Shown: piece by piece, positions 1-5,423 of the stretch | Numbering within the stretch: the stretch's first letter is position 1 | How the letters are laid out: every line of letters begins with the position of its first letter | Assembly: GCA_022728415.1 (NCBI GenBank) | Contig: JAIJJM010000079.1 | Location: 1 to 8,253, forward strand | DNA from: Collinsella sp. | Lineage (GTDB): Bacteria; Actinomycetota; Coriobacteriia; Coriobacteriales; Coriobacteriaceae | Direction of reading: 5' to 3' | DNA: 8,253 nucleotides | Translations under genes and position numbers: made by a program | Notes under the pieces: model-generated | The model's input: only the letters and a program-made list of their open reading frames with translations | Database searches by the model: none | Told to the model about the DNA's origin: nothing

Positions 1-1698
1 ATCCAGGAATTCCTGGATGTTCTCGGCGCGGCTCTCGGACTCCATGGTGCCTTCGGCGCGGAAAGCCTGCAGCAGGCCCGTCTTATCGACGATCATCTCG
101 ACAACATCCTTGAGCTCGCCGTCCATGCGGCGACCCTCGCGCACCAGCGACACAAAGTTCGACAGACCGTTGCGCACCTTGGCGCTAAACATGCCCGTCT
201 CGGCGCACGCGATCTCGCAGGCCTGGAAGAACGAGCAGCGGTTGTCGCGCGCCAGCTGTTCGATCTTTTGGATCGAGGTGGAGCCGATGCCGCGGCGCGG
301 CGTATTGATGACGCGTTTGACGCTCATCTCATCGGCCGGGTTCACGATCATCTTGAGGTAAGCCATGACGTCGCGGATCTCGGCACGGTCGAAGAATCGC
401 GTGCCGCCCACGATCTTGTAAGGCACACCCGCGCGCAGGAACATATCTTCGAGGATACGCGACTGGGCGTTGGTGCGGTAGAACACGGCGATGTCGTCGT
501 AGCTCGTGCCCTTGGCGTGCAGCTTTTCGATCTCGCCGGCAATCCAGCGACCCTCGTCGCGCTCGTCACTCGCCTGGAAGGCCTGAATCTTCTCGCCATC
601 GCCCTCGGCCGTAAACAGGCGCTTGTCCTTGCGCTGCGAGTTATGGCGTACCACGGCGTTGGCGGCGCTCAGGATATGGCCCGTGGAGCGGTAGTTCTGC
701 TCCAGCTTAACGGTCTTGCAGTCTTTAAAGTCCTTCTCAAAGTCCAGGATATTGGTAATGTCGGCGCCACGCCAGCTATAAATGGACTGGTCGTCGTCGC
801 CCACGACCATGAGGTTTTGGTACTTGGCGGCCAGCAGGTTGGCAATTTCGTACTGGACGTGGTTGGTGTCCTGATACTCGTCGACGCTAATGTAGCGGAA
901 GCGCTCTTGGTACTTGTCGAGCACCTCGGAGCGGGTGCGCAGAAGCTCGAGCGCGCGCACGAGCAGGTCGTCGAAGTCCATAGCATTGGCGGCGCGCAGG
1001 CGGCGCTCCAGCTCCAAGTAGACCTGCGCGGCCTTTTTGTCGTTGGGGCTATCGGCGGATTTGAGCATGTCCTCGGGCCCGATCATGGCGTTTTTGGCCG
1101 AGCTGATCTTGCTGCGGATCATATTGATGGGGAATTGCTTTTGCTCGATGCCGAGCGCCTGCATAATATCACGCACCATGCGCTTTGAGTCATCGTCATC
1201 GTAGATGGTGAACTGACCGGTGTAGCCCAGCAGGTCGGCGTCCTCGCGCAGCATGCGCACGCACATGGCATGGAAGGTACACACCCACATGCCGCGGGTG
1301 CCGCTGGGAATGAGTGCCGCCAGACGCTCGCGCATCTCGGCCGCAGCCTTGTTGGTAAACGTAATGGCGAGAATCTGCCAAGGCTTAACACCCAGGTCGC
1401 CGAGCATATGTGCGATGCGGAAGGTCAAGACGCGGGTTTTGCCCGAGCCGGCACCGGCGAGCACCAGCAACGGGCCCTCGGTGGTCAGAACTGCCTCGCG
1501 CTGGGCGGGGTTCAGGCTGTCAATGTCGACGAACGGCTTGGCGGGCTTGGGTGCCGGCGCGGGAGCGTCGTAGATGTCGAGCGGGACGAGCTCGGGCTCC
1601 GGCGCTGCAGGGGCGGTGTATGCATCGAGCGGCACGGGTTCCGGCGCGGGCGGCACGGGTACCGCGGCATTCTTTTCCCAGGGCAAGGGCTGGGTCAT
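1..1698 (-). CDS. pcrA: ATP-dependent DNA helicase PcrA/UvrD, N-terminal part (cut by left window edge)
   Basis: Superfamily 1A 3'-5' DNA helicase, used in nucleotide excision repair and in clearing RecA filaments and stalled complexes. The 566 visible codons start at ATG 1698, behind GAGGAG six bases upstream; the C-terminus lies outside the window. Residues 1-60 are a Pro/Ala-rich tail with a repeated PEP-x-VPLD-x-Y unit (about 19-27 and 33-43). The helicase core follows: Q-motif region LNPAQREAV (62-70), Walker A GAGSGKT (82-88), motif Ia ITFTNKAA, motif II DEYQD (near 270), motif III GDDDQSIYSWRGA, motif IV EQNYRST (near 335), and 2B-domain text including INTPRRGIGSTSIQKI. The order and spacing match PcrA/UvrD closely, and about 150-250 residues should be missing. 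Rep or another UvrD paralogue is possible, but the Gram-positive PcrA type fits best. It is transcribed away from the dehydrogenase at 1973. Confidence 0.95.
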   Translation of the reverse strand, partial: MTQPLPWEKNAAVPVPPAPEPVPLDAYTAPAAPEPELVPLDIYDAPAPAPKPAKPFVDIDSLNPAQREAVLTTEGPLLVLAGAGSGKTRVLTFRIAHMLGDLGVKPWQILAITFTNKAAAEMRERLAALIPSGTRGMWVCTFHAMCVRMLREDADLLGYTGQFTIYDDDDSKRMVRDIMQALGIEQKQFPINMIRSKISSAKNAMIGPEDMLKSADSPNDKKAAQVYLELERRLRAANAMDFDDLLVRALELLRTRSEVLDKYQERFRYISVDEYQDTNHVQYEIANLLAAKYQNLMVVGDDDQSIYSWRGADITNILDFEKDFKDCKTVKLEQNYRSTGHILSAANAVVRHNSQRKDKRLFTAEGDGEKIQAFQASDERDEGRWIAGEIEKLHAKGTSYDDIAVFYRTNAQSRILEDMFLRAGVPYKIVGGTRFFDRAEIRDVMAYLKMIVNPADEMSVKRVINTPRRGIGSTSIQKIEQLARDNRCSFFQACEIACAETGMFSAKVRNGLSNFVSLVREGRRMDGELKDVVEMIVDKTGLLQAFRAEGTMESESRAENIQEFLD

Positions 1699-1759
1699 GG
1701 GCGACTCCTCATCTGACGGACGGCGCGCCTGCGGGCGGCGCCATAGTTTGAGCCGTACC

Positions 1760-1765
1760 AGTATA
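1760..1765 (-). promoter_or_regulatory. candidate -10 element of the pcrA promoter
   Basis: On the minus strand the hexamer TATACT lies about 60 bases before the pcrA start, which would give a leader of roughly 50-55 bases. The -35 region is poor (TTACGT-like at an 18-19 base spacing). The position is sensible, but the call rests on one hexamer. Confidence 0.35.
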
Positions 1766-1837
1766 CCGAGCCGCGCGGACACCGACGTAAATCACACCGC
1801 GACTCCGTCCGCCGCCGCCACCCAAGCATCACCAAAT

Positions 1838-1906
1838 AAGTTGCGGTGAAATAGTTCCTGAAACCAGCCTTCTGGCCCCCAAACAGGAACTATTCCACCG
1901 CAACTT
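1838..1906. repeat. long intergenic inverted repeat (23-bp arms) between pcrA and the dehydrogenase gene
   Basis: Arms at 1838-1860 and 1884-1906 pair over 23 positions with one mismatch (A1849 against C1895). In minus-strand RNA that mismatch becomes a G-U pair, so the stem is fully paired in that direction. The 23-base loop contains a smaller hairpin, CCAG (1864-1867) with CTGG (1872-1875). It sits between two divergent genes, so it is not at the 3' end of either one and is not an ordinary terminator. It has no T-run. It could be a REP-like or miniature mobile palindrome, or a regulatory structure at the edge of the dehydrogenase promoter. Whether it recurs in the genome cannot be seen here. 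Confidence 0.8.
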
Positions 1907-1923
1907 CGATTGGCTCAGAGGTA

Positions 1924-1929
1924 TAGAAT
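1924..1929 (+). promoter_or_regulatory. candidate -10 element for the 2-hydroxyacid dehydrogenase gene
   Basis: TAGAAT lies 44 bases before the GTG start at 1973. A 17-base spacer places the -35 hexamer (CAACTT, 1901-1906) in the right arm of the inverted repeat at 1838-1906. The -35 matches the consensus poorly, so this is tentative. Confidence 0.3.
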
Positions 1930-1972
1930 ATCTACCATTTCTACCCCGTCCCCAAATGGCAGGAGGGTTGCT

Positions 1973-2968
1973 GTGAAGCATAGGGTGCTCTATTACATGG
2001 TCGACGGTTCGACCGAGGCAGGCCAGGCGGCGCTCGACACAATCGAAGGTGGCGATCAGATTGAGCTGGTGGGCTGCGCGCATGAACCCAATGTCTGCCC
2101 CGCCGCCGAGCAGCTGGCCGGCTGCGAGGGCTTTGTCGGCGAGTTTGGTCCCGTCGATGATGCATGTGCCGACGCCATGGCCGCCACGGGGATGCGTATC
2201 GTTTCGAACATGTCCATCGGTCTGAACCACGTTGCTGTCGACCGCCTTGCCTCACACGGCATCACCGTCACCAACTGCCCCGGGTATTGCTCGGACGACG
2301 TCGCTCAGCACGCCATCGCTTTAATGCTTGACCTGATGCGCCAAGTTACGTTCCTCAACCGCGACGTGCGCGACGGCATCTGGAATCCGATGGGTGGCTA
2401 CATCATGCACCGCACGCAGGGCCGTACACTGGGGCTTGTCTTTTTTGGCAGCATCGCGCGCGCCGTGGCACCCATCGCACAGGCGCTCGGCATGAAGGTG
2501 CTGGTGTGGGCACCGACCAAGAGCGCAGAAGAGCTTGCCGCCGCCAGCTGCGTCAAAGCGCAGACGCTCGACGAGCTGCTCGGTGCCTCCGATATCGTCA
2601 GTCTGCACTGCCCGCTGATTCCCGAGACCGAGCGTCTCATTGGCGAGCGCGAGCTTGCGCTTATGAAACCCACGGCGTTTTTGATCAACACGGCCCGCGG
2701 ACCCATTGTGAATGAGAATGCCTTGGTCGCCGCACTAGACGAGGGCATCGCCAGCGGTGGCACGCGCGGTATCTGCGGCGCCGCACTTGACGTGCTTGCC
2801 GACGAAACCGAACCCAACCAGGCCTTGATCGCCCACCCACGCTGCATCGTCACGCCCCATTGCGCCTACAGCACGCAGGAGGCCTACGACACCGTCCGTC
2901 GCATGTCGTTGCAAGCCGTGGTCGACAAACTCGTCTTTAACCGCAAGCCCCAGCACACCGTTGCCTGA
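1973..2968 (+). CDS. D-isomer-specific 2-hydroxyacid dehydrogenase family protein
   Basis: NAD(P)-dependent cytoplasmic oxidoreductase of the family that includes D-lactate, D-3-phosphoglycerate, glyoxylate/hydroxypyruvate reductases and CtBP. It is 331 residues long, near the family norm. The start is GTG 1973 with a perfect AGGAGG (1961-1966) six bases upstream; the open frame extends to 1910, but without such a site. The catalytic trio is intact: R242 in NTARGPIVNE, E280 in ADETEPN, and H296 in VTPHCAYS. The N-terminal substrate domain has the usual SIGLNHVAVD and VTNCPGYCSDDVAQHAIAL blocks. The cofactor domain is odd: where the family has GxGxxG, this protein has FFGSIA (157-162). The residue after strand beta-2, usually Asp in NAD-dependent members, is Ala180 (VLVWAPT). 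This hints at NADP use or a divergent cofactor site. The gene stands alone, so its substrate cannot be deduced. Confidence 0.9.
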   Translation: MKHRVLYYMVDGSTEAGQAALDTIEGGDQIELVGCAHEPNVCPAAEQLAGCEGFVGEFGPVDDACADAMAATGMRIVSNMSIGLNHVAVDRLASHGITVTNCPGYCSDDVAQHAIALMLDLMRQVTFLNRDVRDGIWNPMGGYIMHRTQGRTLGLVFFGSIARAVAPIAQALGMKVLVWAPTKSAEELAAASCVKAQTLDELLGASDIVSLHCPLIPETERLIGERELALMKPTAFLINTARGPIVNENALVAALDEGIASGGTRGICGAALDVLADETEPNQALIAHPRCIVTPHCAYSTQEAYDTVRRMSLQAVVDKLVFNRKPQHTVA

Positions 2969-3001
2969 ATGCGGTAAAGGGACAGTCCCTTTACCGCATT
3001 C
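2967..3001. repeat. 35-base perfect palindrome overlapping the dehydrogenase stop codon
   Basis: The segment is a perfect odd-length palindrome centred on base 2984: a 16-bp stem with a three-base loop and core GGGACAGTCCC. It begins at the second base of the TGA stop (2966-2968) of the dehydrogenase gene. As RNA it would fold right behind the terminating ribosome. No T-run follows, so it is not a textbook rho-independent terminator, though it could protect or end the transcript. Its self-contained symmetry resembles REP-type intergenic palindromes. Confidence 0.85.
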
Positions 3002-3286
3002 GGCATTGCCCTCAAACCGCCACCAACATTTTTCGAGTTGTTCGGCCTTTTCCACTGGCGCCACGCAAGGGTTACTGAAATAACTTGAGCGTTCTTGTCC
3101 TATTTTGGGAATATTCTCGCTAATTTACGCATATAGTTCACAGAAGCAAACACTACTGAGAATGTTAATGGTGCCGAGATGGCGTTTTTGGTCAGCGAGA
3201 GACCTCCAAGAGACCGCACAACTCGATTTTTGCTGGTGGCCAGGAAGAACAGCCAGCTCATTCGCCCAGATCACCATCTCCCCCTG
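3002..3286. other. intergenic stretch without a recognisable gene
   Basis: This stretch lies between two strong hairpins and between convergent genes. It is more AT-rich than its surroundings, especially 3075-3175. The open frames crossing it are at most 65 codons, have no ribosome binding site and encode nothing I recognise. Two of them run into the hairpin at 3287-3359. I see no gene, tRNA-like fold or clear promoter. It could be a decayed remnant. Confidence 0.6.
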
Positions 3287-3359
3287 GGATTGGTGAAAAG
3301 GGGTCAAGCTAATCTGCGCCAAGTTGGTGCAAAATTACCTGACCCCTTTTCACCAATCC
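3287..3359. repeat. 73-base long hairpin / REP-like palindrome
   Basis: Bases 3287-3306 pair perfectly with 3340-3359 (20 bp, including GGTGAAAAGGGGTCA and its complement). After a mismatch and a bulge the stem continues with 3310-3313/3334-3337. It closes with 3315-3321/3325-3331, leaving a three-base loop. The whole element is therefore one nearly continuous stem. No T-run follows on either strand. It lies downstream of uppP, on the far side of a separate, more terminator-like hairpin, so it is not needed to end uppP. A non-autonomous REP-type or miniature element is the simplest reading. Confidence 0.8.
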
Positions 3360-3364
3360 TTTGA

Positions 3365-3407
3365 CAAAGCGGGCGGCATAGACCTTTTGTCCATGCCGCC
3401 CGCTTTG
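3365..3407 (-). terminator. probable transcription terminator of uppP
   Basis: Arms 3365-3383 and 3389-3407 pair over 19 positions with one mismatch (A3380/C3392), around a five-base loop. The outer 15 bp are perfect and GC-rich (core GCGGGCGGC). The hairpin starts 43 bases after the uppP stop codon. The minus strand then reads only TTTG-TC, a weak U-tract, so efficiency is uncertain. The stem could also work for plus-strand transcripts arriving from the convergent dehydrogenase gene. Confidence 0.6.
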
Positions 3408-3450
3408 AATGACAAGCTGTCGCCCTGGCCGCCGCGCAGCGTCAACCAAG

Positions 3451-4425
3451 TTACAGGCCGAGCATAGGCTCCAGAACAAAGAAGTACGCAAGCACCACGA
3501 TGCCCAGGATGATGCGGTAGACGCCGAAGCACTTGAAGTCGTGACGGCGGACGAAGCCCATGAGCCACTTGATGGCAATGAGCGACACCACAAAGGCGAC
3601 GACGCAGCCCACGCCCAAGATAGCGACCTCGTTGGTGCCGAAAGTACCACCCTTAATAAAGTACTTGACCAGCTTGAGCGCACTTGCGCCAAACATAACG
3701 GGAATAGCCAGGAAGAACGTGAACTTAGACGCCACCGAGCGCGTGCAGCCCAGCAGCAGGCCGCCGATGATGGTGGAGCCGGAGCGCGATGTGCCCGGAA
3801 TCAGCGAAAGTACCTGGAAGCAACCGATACCCAGCGCGGTCTTCCAGCTCAGATCTTCGAGCGTAGTGATGGAGCCAAAGTCCAGGCTATCGTCATCGTC
3901 TGCAGCGGCAGTCGCAGCGGGCGCGGCAAAATGCGCACCAGCGGGGCGTCCGCCCGCCACCACGGCACGCGAACCGAACGAACCGGCAAGAGCGGCCTGA
4001 TCGCGCTTGTTCGCGCGCCAGTTCTCGATCACGATAAACAGCACGCCGTACACAATGAGCGCCAGCGCCACGACGGGAGCATTGTAGAAATGCTCCTCCA
4101 TCCAGTCGTTGAGCGGCAGACCGATCGCCGCGGCGGGAATGCAGCCGAGCACAATCTTGCCCCACAGCACCCAAGTGTCGCGACGGCCCTCCTTGCCCTT
4201 GCTGGGAGAAAACGGGTTAAGGTCGTAGAAGAACAGGACGCAGACGGCCAAAATGGCGCCAAGCTGAATCACGACCAGGAACATATTCCAGAACGTCTCG
4301 CTCACGTTCATCTTGACGAACTCGTCCACCAAGATCATGTGACCCGTCGACGAAACGGGCAGCCATTCGGTGATGCCCTCGACCAGGCCCATGAAGGCAG
4401 ATTTTAGAAGCTCGATAATATCCAA
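3451..4425 (-). CDS. uppP: undecaprenyl-diphosphatase (UppP/BacA family)
   Basis: Integral membrane phosphatase that converts undecaprenyl diphosphate to undecaprenyl phosphate, recycling the lipid carrier for peptidoglycan; overexpression gives bacitracin tolerance in known members. The start is taken as TTG 4425, behind GAGGGGG five bases upstream, giving the family's typical opening (M)DIIELLKSAFMGLVEGITEWLPVSSTGH. An ATG at 4494 also lies in frame, but it overlaps a likely -10 element. Both signature motifs are intact: ExxxE at E16/E20 with S26 and H29, and PGTSRSGST at 210-218 with R214. About eight hydrophobic segments are visible. At 324 residues it is longer than the usual 265-285. 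The excess is mainly a charged, Ala-rich and Asp-rich insertion at about 139-185 (it includes AATAAADDDD), between membrane segments and before the second motif. The gene stands alone and is divergent from the stress protein gene. Confidence 0.95.
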   Translation of the reverse strand: MDIIELLKSAFMGLVEGITEWLPVSSTGHMILVDEFVKMNVSETFWNMFLVVIQLGAILAVCVLFFYDLNPFSPSKGKEGRRDTWVLWGKIVLGCIPAAAIGLPLNDWMEEHFYNAPVVALALIVYGVLFIVIENWRANKRDQAALAGSFGSRAVVAGGRPAGAHFAAPAATAAADDDDSLDFGSITTLEDLSWKTALGIGCFQVLSLIPGTSRSGSTIIGGLLLGCTRSVASKFTFFLAIPVMFGASALKLVKYFIKGGTFGTNEVAILGVGCVVAFVVSLIAIKWLMGFVRRHDFKCFGVYRIILGIVVLAYFFVLEPMLGL

Positions 4426-4486
4426 AGGGACCCCCTCGTTAGACACCCGCCGGTAGATGTTCTGCGGACGATGCGGGCGATGTCCC

Positions 4487-4492
4487 ATTATC
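4487..4492 (-). promoter_or_regulatory. candidate -10 element of the uppP promoter
   Basis: GATAAT on the minus strand lies about 62 bases before the TTG start, which would give a leader of around 55 bases. No good -35 hexamer is visible 16-18 bases upstream. The in-frame ATGs at 4494 and 4488 fall on this element, which supports the downstream TTG as the real start. Confidence 0.35.
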
Positions 4493-4578
4493 AACCGTTG
4501 GCGGTGCGACCGCGCCTGCCCTTACCAAAAAACTCGCCCGTTCACAGAATTGCGAGCGGTCAAACCGAAATCCCTGGG

Positions 4579-4584
4579 TATAAC
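4579..4584 (+). promoter_or_regulatory. candidate -10 element of the universal stress protein gene
   Basis: TATAAC (one mismatch from TATAAT) lies 90 bases before the ATG at 4675. The matching -35 position (GCGGTC, 17-base spacer) is poor, so this would be a weak or activator-dependent promoter. A leader of about 80 bases would follow. Confidence 0.35.
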
Positions 4585-4674
4585 TGCAACAAGATAAAGT
4601 GTCCGGCGGCCAACGCACCCGCGCCCGCCCGACGCACGAGCCCCGCGCCCGTGCGATAGACCAAGGAGGAAACC

Positions 4675-5112
4675 ATGAACGAGGGCTACACCAAGGTATT
4701 TGTTTCACTCGACGGTACTGAGCAGCAGGATTTTGTGCTCGCACGCGCCATCAAGGTCGCCGCGAACAACGGCGCTAAGTTGATCATCGGCCACGTCATC
4801 GACTCCACCGCGCTCGAGAGCGCCGGTTCCTATCCGGTCGATCTGGTCAACGGCCTAGAGGAGGCATTTAAGAACTCCATCGCCAAGCAGTTCGAAGAGG
4901 CCAAAGCCAATCCCGACATTCCCGAGGTCGAGGTTATGATTCGCGCCGGCCGTATTCGCGAGACGCTCAAAGACGAGATGCTCGACGTGGTCAAGCCCGA
5001 CCTGGTGCTCTGCGGCGCACGCGGCCTGTCCTCGATCAAGTATGCGCTCCTGGGCTCGATTTCGACGTTCCTGCTACGCAACACCGACTGCGACATTCTG
5101 GTCGTGAAGTAG
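4675..5112 (+). CDS. universal stress protein, UspA superfamily, ATP-binding type
   Basis: Small cytoplasmic alpha/beta protein of the Usp family, which binds ATP and is produced in stress or growth arrest. It is 145 residues, a single Usp domain of normal length. The start ATG has AAGGAGG (4662-4668) six bases upstream. Strand 1 carries VFVSLDGTEQQ, with the conserved Asp13. The C-terminal half carries the nucleotide motif G-2x-G-9x-G(S/T): Gly114, Gly117, Gly127 and Ser128 in CGARGLSSIKYALLGSIS. This places it with the ATP-binding, MJ0577-like group rather than the UspA group lacking the motif. The end, NTDCDILVVK, is the usual last strand. It is monocistronic, divergent from uppP, with a strong terminator downstream. 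Nothing indicates a specific partner. Confidence 0.95.
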   Translation: MNEGYTKVFVSLDGTEQQDFVLARAIKVAANNGAKLIIGHVIDSTALESAGSYPVDLVNGLEEAFKNSIAKQFEEAKANPDIPEVEVMIRAGRIRETLKDEMLDVVKPDLVLCGARGLSSIKYALLGSISTFLLRNTDCDILVVK

Positions 5113-5250
5113 GTTCCTTCCCGCCGGTGCAAGGCCTGCGGGGTTATCACGCCGACGTCCTCGCCGCTTCGCGGCTGCGGGATGTGCCCTTAGGAAACCC
5201 CTCCCGGCCCCGTGGCCTTCGCAGCCTTACTTCAGCGAGCTGGCTGATGG
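5113..5250. other. intergenic stretch between the stress protein gene and its terminator
   Basis: These 138 bases are GC-rich and carry no convincing gene; an open frame from 5127 lacks a ribosome binding site and has no recognisable product. The only local structure is a small hairpin, GCCGC-TTC-GCGGC, at 5163-5175. The stress gene message would therefore have an unusually long 3' untranslated region of about 170 bases. Confidence 0.5.
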
Positions 5251-5290
5251 AAAAATGGCGTGCCGCCCCGATTGGGACGGCACGTTTTTG
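5251..5290. terminator. bidirectional rho-independent terminator
   Basis: The stem is 5259-5269 with 5274-5284 (CGTGCCG plus CCC against GGG, one C-A mismatch) and has a GATT loop. It is preceded by A5 (5251-5255) and followed by T5 (5285-5289). This is a textbook terminator for the plus-strand stress protein gene, and it can also serve the minus-strand two-component operon arriving from the right. Confidence 0.85.
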
Positions 5291-5339
5291 TTATGACACG
5301 TTTTTTGTTATGGGAGATTCATTTGAGCCTCATGGTTAT

Positions 5340-5397
5340 GTTCACGTTCGGGAACATAACGCCAGCTGCCTTAGCTAAGTTCATGTTCGGGAACATA
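5340..5397. repeat. pair of 19-bp direct repeats with internal dyad symmetry
   Basis: Two copies of GTTCAYGTTCGGGAACATA lie at 5340-5358 and 5379-5397, identical except for C/T at the sixth base, with starts 39 bases apart. Each contains GTTC-GG-GAAC and also GTTC-N8-GAAC dyads. The first extends to TATGTTC...GAACATA. The spacer holds TTAGCTAA. They lie 27-84 bases after the kinase stop codon (5424), between convergent genes. They could be protein-binding sites, paired 3' hairpins or a fragment of a dispersed repeat; no T-run supports termination. Confidence 0.8.
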
Positions 5398-5419
5398 GCC
5401 GTCCGCACCGCAAGACGGC
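5398..5419 (-). terminator. weak candidate hairpin just after the histidine kinase gene
   Basis: GCCGTC (5398-5403) pairs with GACGGC (5414-5419) around a ten-base loop, only five bases after the kinase stop codon. The minus strand then reads TATGTTCCC, with no proper U-tract. It may contribute to transcript ending, but the better terminator is at 5251-5290. Confidence 0.3.
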
Positions 5420-5423
5420 CCGA

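Noticed and set aside
1..18. Perfect 18-bp palindrome ATCCAGGAATTCCTGGAT at the left edge
   Set aside because: It lies inside pcrA codons for NIQEFLD in normal codon use, so coding explains it; symmetry by chance is enough.
268..1188. 306-codon open frame on the plus strand
   Set aside because: It is the antisense of pcrA; GC-rich codon bias leaves long shadow frames. There is no family similarity and no ribosome binding site.
3105..3364. Small open frames of 61-65 codons in the dehydrogenase-uppP gap
   Set aside because: They have no ribosome binding sites and no recognisable protein, and some cross the 73-base hairpin. Chance frames are the simpler reading.
3409..4407. 332-codon open frame on the plus strand
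   Set aside because: It is antisense to uppP, which has full signature motifs. The composition (His/Gln/Arg-rich) is typical of a shadow frame.
5340..5397. CRISPR array
   Set aside because: There are only two repeats, the unit is 19 bp with a 20-base spacer, and no cas genes or leader are visible.
5340..5397. LexA/SOS box
   Set aside because: GTTC and GAAC half sites are present, but in the order and spacing GTTC-N2-GAAC or GTTC-N8-GAAC, not the Gram-positive GAAC-N4-GTTC, and no SOS gene start is adjacent.
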